From Mesonia oceanica (GTDB taxonomy: Bacteria > Bacteroidota > Bacteroidia > Flavobacteriales > Flavobacteriaceae), in assembly GCF_902499555.1 (NCBI RefSeq), contig NZ_CABVMM010000019.1, forward strand, positions 1 through 39,533: DNA of 39,533 bases, given 5' to 3'. How positions within the stretch are numbered: the first letter of the stretch is position 1; each line of letters starts with the position of its first letter. Below the pieces are notes generated by a model. That model saw only the letters and a list, made by a program, of their open reading frames with translations. It searched no databases and had not been told where the DNA came from. Shown one piece after another: positions 17,500 to 26,005 of this stretch. A program made the position numbers and the translations under genes.

Positions 17500-19992
17500 T
17501 TAGAAATAAAATCCGAAAGATCCTGTAATCCCGAAACTTCTGGCATCTGGATTATCAAAATAATTTCCTCGAAAGTGAAAATCTAATCGAAATACTTTAA
17601 ATATATTCCCTATCCCCAGACTATAAGACCAGTAAGGTTCATTTTCAGGTGCAAATAAAACGGGATGCGAAGTAGAAGCATTTAATAATTGATTTTCATC
17701 TGAAATACTTCCCATCACGGCTCTTACAGCGATGAGTTCCCGAAGGTTTAAATCCCGAATAAGTGGAATCCTCCCAAAGAACCTTCCGTTAAAATTATGC
17801 TCTAAATGAAGACTCGTATAGGTATCTGTGACAAATTCATAATAATCTAAGAGCGGATAAGTACCAAAAATAGAAAATAGGGTTTGGTTTCCGGGAACTA
17901 CATTCAATAAGCCCAAAGGAACTTCACCAAAGGTTTTTCCTGCTTCGAAGGTGGTCGTTAATTTACCAAAACCTCCTAGTTGCCATGGGTGCCGGTAGTA
18001 AAACTGAAGCTTTTCATAATCAAAGTCACTACTAAAAGGTCCTTTTATTCCTACCGCATAATTTAAAAATAAGCGTGGATAATCGCCCTCATTAATAATA
18101 ATCCTTTCTACACCATAGCCTGCTGTTTTCCGGCCAGGAGAATAAGTAAGTATCGTAGAAATTTCAGTTTGATTGATTTCTGAAGCGGTTTTAGTTCGCT
18201 CTTCATTGGTGTAATAAGCTAAACTAAACTCATCTGAAGCCGATTCTAAAGTCCGATAAGAACCACTTACCCGTAGGTTAACGTTTTTCCAAGGTTCTGC
18301 TTCTAAAGAAAAAGTACTTAGGTTAATATTGGTTAAGCTCATATTGGCCCCGACCGTAATCAAAGAGGAGGAAGCCAAACTTCTCCCCAACACATCGTTG
18401 GTATTGGTTAAACTAGCTCCCAATTGCTCAACATCCCGACGGTTACCTCCACTAAGTATTAGACGTGAACGCGGATCTACCAAAATCTTTCCTGATAAAC
18501 CATACTTAAATTTATTATCTTTAAACCCGTAAGCGGTGTAGCCTTCTATTCGCCAAGGATCATTACGACCAAAGTAAGTTCTTCCTCCAGCTCGCACCCT
18601 AATCCCTTCGACATCATTATAGCCAAAAGTGGAAAAAATTGGACCATAATCAAAATTATCAAGTTCAATATAACCAGAAGCTAAAACAGAACCTATATTA
18701 TATAATCGTTGGAAAGCCCGAACTGTTTTTAAGGTATCGAGCATCGTATAAACTTTTTGCTCATCGTTATTTAAAGGCTCCAATCTATTTTGTTGCCAGA
18801 AGGTGCTATCACGGTTATAAACTTTTTCAATATATTGATCGCGATTATTCTCATAGAATTCTTCTCTTCTTTCAATATCAAAAGCATATTCATCGTATAA
18901 GGTCGTCCGTTTTCCATAAACTCCACGGGCGTCATCTTTTTTTCTGAAAGCAAAATCTGACATAAAGTGATCCCGAGTAATTAGAAAAATAGAATCATTG
19001 AGTACATCAAAATCCTGTTCAATATAAATATCTCGTACCCAGTTAATGTTGGCACTTTTGGTAGCCGCTAATTTTATTTTTTTAATCGCCCAAGTGGAAT
19101 CGTTCACCCAAAAATCACCTTTAAAAGTGAGTTCATTCTTTCGACGTGGATAATAAACAATTTTGTAACACCACTTGTTATCTATAAAAGTACTATCGGC
19201 CAACACATAATTATAGACATTAATCCCAGTAGTAGAAAGTGGGCTTACAAAGCTTTTATCGAAAAACTTGAGGTAGTTATCATAAACATTATATTCTTTG
19301 TATAGGTCTTTTACAAATTCAATTAAAGTTTGATTATCGCTAAAACCTGAGTTTTTATTCCCAATAAGTACTTCTTTTTTCTTTCCGGACTCATTGTTTC
19401 CATAAACTCGATAAACCGCTTCATTAATAAAAATAGGGAGATAGGTTTTTCCTGTCACCGCATTGGTATCGGTTTCTTCAAAAATAAATTCCATCCCTTT
19501 GAAAATACGACTATTGATTAACGCACTATCAATAGTGTTTAAATCAAATTCTTGTTTTTCATATTTCTTGTATTGGTATTGGTCGAATTTATAAATCCCG
19601 TTATCCCGTCTATTTTCCCAAATTTTTCGAAGAATATCGATAGCAGGATTATTTTTCTTAGAGGTTTTTCCTTGATAAATCACTATTTCATCTAAGGCGT
19701 TTTGCTCTTCTTCTAAAATAATTTCAAGGTTAAGTGAGGCTGACTTCTCTAACGGTATGGTTTGAGTTTGAAACCCTAGAAAAGAAACCTGTAAAGCATC
19801 ATAACTTTTTTCGGTTTCTATATAAAAGCTACCATCGTCATTGGTAATTGTTCCTACGGAAGAATTTACAAAAAGAACATTCGCAAAAGGAACAGGTTCC
19901 CCTCTTGAGTCTTTCACATACCCCCCTGCCTTTGTCTGAGCAAAGCTTAAAGAGCTAACGAACAATAAACAAAGTAGGTAGTAATATTTCAT
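17500..19992 (-). CDS. DUF5686 outer-membrane protein with carboxypeptidase-regulatory-like N-terminal domain
   Basis: 830 residues from the start chosen here. The signal peptide MKYYYLLCLLFVSSLSFAQ is followed by a CarboxypepD_reg-like beta-sandwich (about 22-105, with GEPVPFANV and DDGSFYIET) and a long DUF5686 region with many alternating strands ending GSFGFYF, suggesting an outer-membrane beta-barrel. An in-frame ATG six codons upstream (20010) lies inside the stem of the pdhB terminator and would lengthen the signal peptide with MKFFVY, so the start at 19992 is preferred. Function is unknown; the family resembles TonB-receptor-like surface proteins. Confidence 0.85.
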   Translation of the reverse strand: MKYYYLLCLLFVSSLSFAQTKAGGYVKDSRGEPVPFANVLFVNSSVGTITNDDGSFYIETEKSYDALQVSFLGFQTQTIPLEKSASLNLEIILEEEQNALDEIVIYQGKTSKKNNPAIDILRKIWENRRDNGIYKFDQYQYKKYEKQEFDLNTIDSALINSRIFKGMEFIFEETDTNAVTGKTYLPIFINEAVYRVYGNNESGKKKEVLIGNKNSGFSDNQTLIEFVKDLYKEYNVYDNYLKFFDKSFVSPLSTTGINVYNYVLADSTFIDNKWCYKIVYYPRRKNELTFKGDFWVNDSTWAIKKIKLAATKSANINWVRDIYIEQDFDVLNDSIFLITRDHFMSDFAFRKKDDARGVYGKRTTLYDEYAFDIERREEFYENNRDQYIEKVYNRDSTFWQQNRLEPLNNDEQKVYTMLDTLKTVRAFQRLYNIGSVLASGYIELDNFDYGPIFSTFGYNDVEGIRVRAGGRTYFGRNDPWRIEGYTAYGFKDNKFKYGLSGKILVDPRSRLILSGGNRRDVEQLGASLTNTNDVLGRSLASSSLITVGANMSLTNINLSTFSLEAEPWKNVNLRVSGSYRTLESASDEFSLAYYTNEERTKTASEINQTEISTILTYSPGRKTAGYGVERIIINEGDYPRLFLNYAVGIKGPFSSDFDYEKLQFYYRHPWQLGGFGKLTTTFEAGKTFGEVPLGLLNVVPGNQTLFSIFGTYPLLDYYEFVTDTYTSLHLEHNFNGRFFGRIPLIRDLNLRELIAVRAVMGSISDENQLLNASTSHPVLFAPENEPYWSYSLGIGNIFKVFRLDFHFRGNYFDNPDARSFGITGSFGFYF

Positions 19993-19993
19993 A

Positions 19994-20032
19994 TAAACAA
20001 AAAACTTCATCTTCTGGGCAGAAGATGAAGTT
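19994..20032 (-). terminator. Terminator of pdhB
   Basis: On the minus strand a perfect 14-bp stem (aacttcatcttctg and its complement) with a tight loop is followed by TTTTTTGTTT, 24 bp after the pdhB stop codon. It immediately precedes the DUF5686 start. Confidence 0.9.
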
Positions 20033-20056
20033 GTAAATATAGTTGTATAATTTTAC

Positions 20057-21046
20057 TTATACATTTTTATACATTACTTTTTTCACAGCTTTAACAACAT
20101 CTTCACTATTAGGCAACCACTCTTTTAGTAATACCGGAGAGTAAGGTGCAGGAGTATCTGCTGTGTTAATTTTAATAATAGGTGCATCTAAATAATCAAA
20201 AGCTTTCTCTTGCACTATATAGGTAATTTCTGTTGAAATATTTCCAAACGGCCAAGCTTCTTCTAAAATCACCAATCTATTGGTTTTCTTTACAGATTCG
20301 ATAATGGCTTCATGATCCATTGGACGAATTGTTCTTAAATCTATAATTTCTACTGAAATATCTTCTTTTTCTAATTCTTCAGCAGCTTTATAGGCTTCTT
20401 TAATGATTTTACCAAAAGAAACGACTGTTACATCACTACCTTCTCTTTTAATGTCTGCCTTTCCAATTGGAATAGTATATTCTTCGTCTGCTTCCGGCAC
20501 TTCACCTTTATCTCCATACATTTGCTCGCTTTCCATAAAAATGACTGGATCGTCATCACGAATAGCAGATTTTAAAAGTCCTTTCGCATCGTAAGGATTA
20601 GAAGGAACAATTACTTTTAACCCGGGACAGTTCGCATACCAGCTTTCAAAAGCCTGAGAGTGCGTAGCTCCTAATTGACCTGCAGAAGCGGTTGGCCCTC
20701 TAAAAACGATTGGACAATTAAATTGCCCACCGGACATTTGTCTAATTTTAGCCGCGTTGTTGATAATTTGATCAATACCTACCAAACTAAAGTTAAAAGT
20801 CATAAACTCTATAATAGGTCTTGCCCCTGTCATGGTAGATCCTACTCCAATACCGCTAAAACCAGCTTCAGCGATTGGTGTATCAATCACACGCTCAGGA
20901 CCAAATTCGTCCAACATTCCTTTAGATGCTTTGTATGCTCCATTATATTCAGCAACCTCTTCTCCCATCAAGTAAATTGCTTCATCACGACGCATTTCTT
21001 CGCTCATCGCTTCGGCTACTGCTTCCCTAAATTGAATTGTTCTCAT
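20057..21046 (-). CDS. pdhB: Pyruvate dehydrogenase E1 component, beta subunit
   Basis: 329 residues; with an alpha subunit encoded elsewhere it forms the thiamine-diphosphate E1 that decarboxylates pyruvate and acetylates the E2 lipoyl domain. The motifs match E1-beta: LMGEEVAEYNGAYKASKG near the N-terminus, DTPIAEAGFSGIGVG (the Glu contacts the cofactor pyrimidine), GQLGATHSQAFE, and IDLRTIRPMD in the C-terminal transketolase domain. The QMSGGQ and ADTPAPYS segments favour pyruvate over branched-chain 2-oxoacids. It is transcribed divergently from etfB with a likely promoter just upstream. Confidence 0.93.
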   Translation of the reverse strand: MRTIQFREAVAEAMSEEMRRDEAIYLMGEEVAEYNGAYKASKGMLDEFGPERVIDTPIAEAGFSGIGVGSTMTGARPIIEFMTFNFSLVGIDQIINNAAKIRQMSGGQFNCPIVFRGPTASAGQLGATHSQAFESWYANCPGLKVIVPSNPYDAKGLLKSAIRDDDPVIFMESEQMYGDKGEVPEADEEYTIPIGKADIKREGSDVTVVSFGKIIKEAYKAAEELEKEDISVEIIDLRTIRPMDHEAIIESVKKTNRLVILEEAWPFGNISTEITYIVQEKAFDYLDAPIIKINTADTPAPYSPVLLKEWLPNSEDVVKAVKKVMYKNV

Positions 21047-21076
21047 TATTATTTCACTATATTTTTAATCGAAACA

Positions 21077-21084
21077 CAAAAATA
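21077..21084 (-). promoter_or_regulatory. Candidate -7 promoter element for pdhB
   Basis: TATTTTTG on the minus strand matches TANNTTTG exactly and lies 30 bp before the pdhB start. The nearest upstream TTG is only 13 bp away, which is shorter than usual. Confidence 0.45.
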
Positions 21085-21135
21085 AGGAATACACTCGCAA
21101 AACCTATAGAAAATTCAATAAAAAAAATATTATGC

Positions 21136-21171
21136 TTGCATAGTATTTTATTATCAAATTCCTTATATTCG
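21136..21171 (+). promoter_or_regulatory. Candidate promoter for etfB-etfA
   Basis: TTG at 21136-21138 and TATATTCG at 21164-21171 (one mismatch to TANNTTTG) lie 48 bp before the etfB start. The 25-bp spacing is a little longer than is usual for Bacteroidota promoters. Confidence 0.45.
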
Positions 21172-21219
21172 CAAGAAACATTTTTATAAATCTAATTTTA
21201 ATCAAAATATATTAAGAAA

Positions 21220-21966
21220 ATGAAAATATTAGTCTGTATAAGTCACGTACCAGACACTACTTCTAAAATTAACTTTACAGAAGGAGATACTAAATTCGAT
21301 ACCAACGGAGTTCAATTTGTGATTAACCCTAATGATGAATTTGGGCTTACCCGTGCTATGTGGTTTAAAGAAAAGCAAGGCGCAAGCGTAGATGTGGTAA
21401 ATGTGGGTGAAGCAGATACCGAACCTACTTTAAGAAAAGCATTAGCGATTGGTGCCGATAACGCTATTAGAGTGAACACACCTGCTACCGATGGTTTTCA
21501 AGTAGCGAAAGAATTAGCGAAAGTGGCCCAGGATGGAGGTTACGATTTAATTATTGCCGGAAGGGAATCTATCGATTACAATGGTGGAATGGTTCCTGGA
21601 ATGTTAGCAAAATTAATCAAAGCTAATTTTGTAAACACTTGCGTAAGCTTAGAAGTGGAAGGTGATAAAGCAACAGCCATTCGTGAAATTGATGGTGGTA
21701 AAGAAACCTTAACCGCTAATCTTCCTTTAGTGATTGGAGGACAAAAAGGTTTAGTAGAAGAAAGCGATCTTAAAATTCCAAACATGAGAGGAATTATGAT
21801 GGCTCGTAAAAAACCTTTAAACGTAGTGGAACCTGTTGGTGCAGATGCCAAAACAAAAGCTGAAAAATTTGCTAAACCTGCTCCTAAAGGAGAAGTGAAA
21901 TTAGTAGATAAAGATAATTTAGATGAATTGATCGATTTGCTTCATAACGATGCAAAAGCTATCTAA
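21220..21966 (+). CDS. etfB: Electron transfer flavoprotein, beta subunit
   Basis: 248 residues; pairs with EtfA to carry electrons from acyl-CoA dehydrogenases to the quinone pool. The N-terminus MKILVCISHVPDT, the AMP-binding-type region with GRESIDYNGGMVPG, and the C-terminal recognition-loop region NLPLVIGGQKGLVEESDLKIPNMRGIM all fit the family and its normal length. It is followed 48 bp later by etfA, and the acyl-CoA dehydrogenase at 6613 is a plausible partner. Confidence 0.95.
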   Translation: MKILVCISHVPDTTSKINFTEGDTKFDTNGVQFVINPNDEFGLTRAMWFKEKQGASVDVVNVGEADTEPTLRKALAIGADNAIRVNTPATDGFQVAKELAKVAQDGGYDLIIAGRESIDYNGGMVPGMLAKLIKANFVNTCVSLEVEGDKATAIREIDGGKETLTANLPLVIGGQKGLVEESDLKIPNMRGIMMARKKPLNVVEPVGADAKTKAEKFAKPAPKGEVKLVDKDNLDELIDLLHNDAKAI

Positions 21967-22014
21967 GCTAACTCAACAATTCAACAGTAATTATTCATCT
22001 TAAAAAATAAAAAA

Positions 22015-22983
22015 ATGTCAGTTTTAGTATATACAGAATCAGAAAACGGAAAATTTAAAAAAGCTGCTTTTGAAGCTGCTTCTTATGCCAAGGGCATTGC
22101 CGACCAATTAGGAACTTCGGTTACCGCAGTAAGTATAAATGCAGAAGACGATGCTAGCTTAGGACAATATGGAGTAAGCAAAGTATTAAAAGTAAGCAAC
22201 GATAAACTTGCTAAATTTAATGCTGATGCTTATGCCGATGTACTTACACAAGCGGCAAAAAATGAAGATGCCAAAGCAGTAGTCCTTAGCCAAACCGCTA
22301 ACGACAAATATTTAGCACCGGTTTTAGCGGTTAATTTAGAAGCAGGTTACGCATCTAATATCGTTGCGCTTCCCGAGAGTACCGAGCCTTTTACGGTAAA
22401 AAGAACTGCCTTCACCAACAAGGCTTTTAATTTCTCTTCTATTTCCAGCGAAGTAAAAATTTTAGGTATTTCTAAAAATGCTTATGGTTTAAAAGAAAAT
22501 GAAACCGATGCAAACGTGGAAGATTTTTCTCCAAGTTTAGATGAAAGTGATTTTTCAGTAAATGTAGAATCGGTTGATAAAGCAACCAACAAAGTTACCA
22601 TTGCTGATGCTGAAATTGTAGTTTCTGGAGGCCGTGGTTTAAAAGGTCCTGAAAATTGGGGAATGATCGAAGATTTAGCAGATACGTTAGGAGCTGCAAC
22701 AGCTTGCTCTAAACCTGTAAGTGATATGGGCTGGAGACCACATAGTGAACACGTAGGGCAAACCGGTAAACCGGTAGCGGCCAACTTATATATTGCGATT
22801 GGGATTTCTGGAGCTATTCAACATTTAGCGGGAATTAATGCTTCAAAATACAAAGTAGTTATTAATAACGACCCTGAAGCTCCGTTCTTTAAAGCAGCAG
22901 ATTATGGAGTTGTTGGAGATGCTTTTGAAGTAGTACCTCAACTCACCGAAAAATTAAAAGAATTTAAGGCCAATAACAGTTAA
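22015..22983 (+). CDS. etfA: Electron transfer flavoprotein, alpha subunit
   Basis: 322 residues. The C-terminal FAD domain is clear: VVSGGRGLKGPENW, then GAATACSKPVSDMGW, HVGQTGKPV, ISGAIQHLAGI and INNDPEAPFF. The N-terminal domain begins VLVYTESENGKFKK. It lies in an operon with etfB and is closed by a strong terminator. Lengths of both subunits match the group I ETF that serves fatty- and amino-acid oxidation. Confidence 0.96.
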   Translation: MSVLVYTESENGKFKKAAFEAASYAKGIADQLGTSVTAVSINAEDDASLGQYGVSKVLKVSNDKLAKFNADAYADVLTQAAKNEDAKAVVLSQTANDKYLAPVLAVNLEAGYASNIVALPESTEPFTVKRTAFTNKAFNFSSISSEVKILGISKNAYGLKENETDANVEDFSPSLDESDFSVNVESVDKATNKVTIADAEIVVSGGRGLKGPENWGMIEDLADTLGAATACSKPVSDMGWRPHSEHVGQTGKPVAANLYIAIGISGAIQHLAGINASKYKVVINNDPEAPFFKAADYGVVGDAFEVVPQLTEKLKEFKANNS

Positions 22984-23015
22984 TTTTTTCCTAAATTGTG
23001 CCCCTGAAAATTAGG

Positions 23016-23057
23016 GCGACCTAAATACGCCAAAGGTTTTATTTAGGTCGCTTTTTT
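23016..23057 (+). terminator. Terminator of the etfBA operon
   Basis: A 12-bp perfect stem (gcgacctaaata / tatttaggtcgc) with a 12-nt loop is followed by six T, about 30 bp after the etfA stop. Confidence 0.9.
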
Positions 23058-23085
23058 ATTTAATCTCTTTTGATTAATTTGTGGT

Positions 23086-23715
23086 ATGAGTTTAGTGCGA
23101 TTAACTATAAAAGGAATTTCTTACAGTCAAACCCAAAATGGAGCCTATGCTCTTTTGCTTAGTGAGGTAGAAGGCGAAAAACAATTACCTATTGTGATTG
23201 GTGCTTTTGAGGCGCAATCAATAGCTATTGCTTTAGAGAAAGACATACGCCCTCCCCGGCCTTTAACACACGATTTATTTAAAAGCTTTGCCGAACGTTT
23301 TTCTATTATCGTTAAGCAAGTGATCATCCATAAATTGGTAGATGGTGTTTTTTATTCCAGTTTGATTTGCGAACGTGATAAAATTGAAGAAATTATCGAT
23401 GCCCGCACCAGTGATGCCATTGCCTTAGCCTTACGTTTTAATGCACCCATTTTCACCTATCAAAACATATTGGATAAAGCAGGAATCTATTTAAAGAATA
23501 ACCCTCCAATGGAACAATCCAACCCCGAAGAAGAAAAAGGAGCTGAACTGATTATTGAAGACGTATTGAAAGATGCTACCGATTCCCCTTCAGAAGAAAC
23601 CTCATCAAACAAAAAGTCCCTTAAAGAATTAGAAAAAGAATTAGATGAAGCGGTAAAAAATGAAGACTATGAAAAAGCCGCACAATTAAGGGACGAAATT
23701 TCTAAACGAAAATAA
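23086..23715 (+). CDS. Bifunctional nuclease family protein with C-terminal UVR motif
   Basis: 209 residues. Residues 1 to about 135 match the bifunctional nuclease domain (DUF151): YALLLSEVEGEKQLPIVIG and ARTSDAIALALRF. A Glu/Ser-rich linker leads to a UvrB/UvrC interaction motif (about 172-209, LEKELDEAVKNEDYEKAAQLRDEI), predicted to form a helical hairpin. The catalytic role of this family in bacteria is not well established; the UVR motif suggests protein-protein contact. It lies between the etf terminator and the nucleoside transporter, which begins 9 bp later. Confidence 0.88.
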   Translation: MSLVRLTIKGISYSQTQNGAYALLLSEVEGEKQLPIVIGAFEAQSIAIALEKDIRPPRPLTHDLFKSFAERFSIIVKQVIIHKLVDGVFYSSLICERDKIEEIIDARTSDAIALALRFNAPIFTYQNILDKAGIYLKNNPPMEQSNPEEEKGAELIIEDVLKDATDSPSEETSSNKKSLKELEKELDEAVKNEDYEKAAQLRDEISKRK

Positions 23716-23724
23716 TTTTCGGCA

Positions 23725-25413
23725 ATGAAAAACTTGCTCACGCTACTTGCATTTATTGCAATCATCCCATTCTCCTTCGCTCAAAATATCGAGCAAGAAT
23801 GGAAAATCACTCAAGAATTAGATTCAACCTTTAGTTCTTCTGCTAATCAAAATTTCAGGAGTCTTTCCTTAAAAGATGGAAATTTTAACTGGCTTCACCC
23901 GGAAGAAAGGAAACAGCTATCCGGTTCTTATATTTTTCAGAATAATAACCTGGTATTGTTTTATGATATTCCACAAGATAGCATTCAACGATTTCGTGTA
24001 GAAAGTTTAACGGATTCTACCCTAACCTTAACACAAAACGGAAGGATATTGAATATGAAACTTCCTCCTTCCAATGAAGCTAAAGGCAACGAAAAACAAA
24101 TTGTAAAAAGTCAAGGATTTACTTTTAACAGTTTTTGGCGAGGAGCTTTAGGAATGTTTACGCTATTGGTTATCGCATTTTTATTGAGTAGCAACCGCAA
24201 AGCAATTAATTGGAAAACTGTAGGAATTGGCTTAGCACTTCAACTTTTATTAGCTTACGGTGTTTTAAAAGTAGATTGGGTAAAAAGCTTATTTGAATTT
24301 GTTGGAAGTATTTTTGTAAAAATCCTTGAATTTACCGCTGCAGGAAGTGAATTTTTGCTCGGCGGATTGATGGATACTTCGAGCTTTGGTTATATATTTT
24401 TATTTCAGGTATTACCAACCATTATTTTCTTTTCAGCCTTAACCTCGATTCTTTTTTACTACGGAATTATACAAGTTGTGGTAAAAGGTTTCGCTTTTGT
24501 ACTTACTAAACTTTTAGGAATTTCGGGAGCAGAAAGTCTTAACGTGGCCGGAAACATCTTTCTTGGACAAACTGAAGCCCCATTAATGATTAAAGCTTAT
24601 TTAGAACGGATGACGCGTTCTGAAATCTTACTGGTGATGATTGGCGGGATGGCCACCGTGGCCGGTGGTGTTTTAGCCGCTTATATTGGTTTTTTAGGAG
24701 GTAACGATCCAGTAATGCGTTTAGAATTTGCAAAACACTTATTAGCTGCATCGGTGATGGCAGCACCGGGAGCTATTGTGGTTTCTAAAATGCTCTATCC
24801 GCAGCAAGAAAAAATCAACACCGATGTGGAGGTTTCTTCAGAAAAAATTGGTTCTAATGTATTAGATGCAATTGCCATTGGAACTACCGAAGGTTTAAAA
24901 TTAGCTGCAAATGTTGGTGCAATGTTATTGGTATTTGTCGCTTTAATTGCCATGGTGAATTATGGCTTTGGAAAAGTGGGGCAATGGACACACTTAAACT
25001 CTTTTTTAGCTGAAAACACTCCTTACAACTCCTTTTCTATTGAATCTGTTTTAGGAACGGTTTTCGCACCGCTAATGTGGTTAATTGGGGTAGCGAAAGA
25101 AGATATGATGCTAATGGGACAATTACTTGGTATCAAATTAGCCGCCAGTGAATTTGTAGGCTATATCCAGTTAGCTGAACTAAAAAACCCGGCAACAGCC
25201 TTGAGTTTAACTTACGAAAAATCGATTATTATGGCGACTTACATGCTTTGTGGTTTTGCCAATTTTGCATCGATTGGAATTCAATTAGGTGGTATTGGTT
25301 CCTTAGCTCCGGGACAACGTAAAAATTTATCTGAATTTGGTATTAAAGCGGTAATTGGAGGTACCTTAGCTTCCTTACTTTCTGCAACCATTGCCGGGAT
25401 GATTATTGGTTAA
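23725..25413 (+). CDS. Concentrative (CNT/NupC) nucleoside transporter with extra exported N-terminal domain
   Basis: 562 residues, well over the ~400 of E. coli NupC. A signal peptide (1-19, FSFAQ) and a ~105-residue beta-rich domain of unrecognised family come first. The CNT membrane domain follows from about residue 138, with GQTEAPLMIKAYL, the GGMATVAGGVLAAYIG gate-region motif, and a C-terminal CGFANFASIGIQLGG. It should take up nucleosides with Na+ or H+. The first domain would lie in the periplasm and could act on ligand capture or assembly, which is inference. The stop codon overlaps the convergent YceI-like stop. Confidence 0.9.
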   Translation: MKNLLTLLAFIAIIPFSFAQNIEQEWKITQELDSTFSSSANQNFRSLSLKDGNFNWLHPEERKQLSGSYIFQNNNLVLFYDIPQDSIQRFRVESLTDSTLTLTQNGRILNMKLPPSNEAKGNEKQIVKSQGFTFNSFWRGALGMFTLLVIAFLLSSNRKAINWKTVGIGLALQLLLAYGVLKVDWVKSLFEFVGSIFVKILEFTAAGSEFLLGGLMDTSSFGYIFLFQVLPTIIFFSALTSILFYYGIIQVVVKGFAFVLTKLLGISGAESLNVAGNIFLGQTEAPLMIKAYLERMTRSEILLVMIGGMATVAGGVLAAYIGFLGGNDPVMRLEFAKHLLAASVMAAPGAIVVSKMLYPQQEKINTDVEVSSEKIGSNVLDAIAIGTTEGLKLAANVGAMLLVFVALIAMVNYGFGKVGQWTHLNSFLAENTPYNSFSIESVLGTVFAPLMWLIGVAKEDMMLMGQLLGIKLAASEFVGYIQLAELKNPATALSLTYEKSIIMATYMLCGFANFASIGIQLGGIGSLAPGQRKNLSEFGIKAVIGGTLASLLSATIAGMIIG

Positions 25414-25928
25414 TTAATCACAAATTCTTCCGGAATCCTAAATTCGATATCAACTACAGGCTTTACTTTTACCAGCCCTAAAGCTTTTACCGGAGGTTCA
25501 ATATGATAGTCGGTAAGGTTGAGTTCTTGGCTTCCGGTGAAGTAAAATCCTTCGCTATCGTAAGTTTCCCCTAACTGAAGCTGATACACTTTTTCAACTT
25601 CTTTAATGGTGATCTTTATAGCTGCAGAAATAATACTGTTACTTTCAACGTAATCGATAATTTCAATAGAAATGTGCGGGTATTTTTCAGCTTCAAACAA
25701 TTCAACTAGATCTTTCTCTATCATTCGTTTAGGACAAGAAAAACTAGCTAATGGAAGTTTTAACACCTTTTGATTAGCATCAAATTCTCTACAAACAAAA
25801 CTCTCTTCATCGCAGGAACAAGTAAATTTATTCACATTTGTTCGTACTTCTATCCTCACCGTTCCGCTTTGAGCGTATGTTTGAGCTATTGCTAAAAAGA
25901 AGACTAACTTTACGATTAAATTTATCAT
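25410..25928 (-). CDS. Exported YceI-like protein, Cys-rich paralogue
   Basis: 172 residues with a signal peptide (1-19, TYAQ). The overall pattern follows YceI (N-terminal VRIEVRTNVNKF, C-terminal LTDYHIEPPVKALGLVKVKPVVDIEF), a lipocalin-like fold that binds isoprenoids in the periplasm. Four Cys (37, 39, 46 and 65), absent from the paralogue at 27320-27868, may form disulfides. Similarity to YceI is weaker than for that paralogue, so the call is moderate. It follows the porin gene, with a hairpin in between. Confidence 0.7.
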   Translation of the reverse strand: MINLIVKLVFFLAIAQTYAQSGTVRIEVRTNVNKFTCSCDEESFVCREFDANQKVLKLPLASFSCPKRMIEKDLVELFEAEKYPHISIEIIDYVESNSIISAAIKITIKEVEKVYQLQLGETYDSEGFYFTGSQELNLTDYHIEPPVKALGLVKVKPVVDIEFRIPEEFVIN

Positions 25929-25946
25929 AACGTTATTTTTTAAACT

Positions 25947-25982
25947 GAAAACAGCACGAAAGTGTTTTTTCGTACTGTTTTC
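25947..25982 (-). terminator. Intercistronic hairpin after the porin gene
   Basis: The minus-strand RNA can form a 15-bp stem (gaaaacagtacgaaa / tttcgtgctgttttc) with a single G-U pair and a 6-nt loop; on the plus strand the same position is a C-A mismatch, favouring function in minus transcripts. There is no long T run after it, so it may be an attenuator or an mRNA-stabilising hairpin rather than a full terminator. Confidence 0.65.
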
Positions 25983-26005
25983 TTGGAGTTTTGGTTGAAA
26001 GATAA

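Noticed and set aside
20008..20010. Upstream ATG as DUF5686 start
   Set aside because: It lies in the terminator stem of pdhB and yields a poorer signal peptide than the ATG at 19992.
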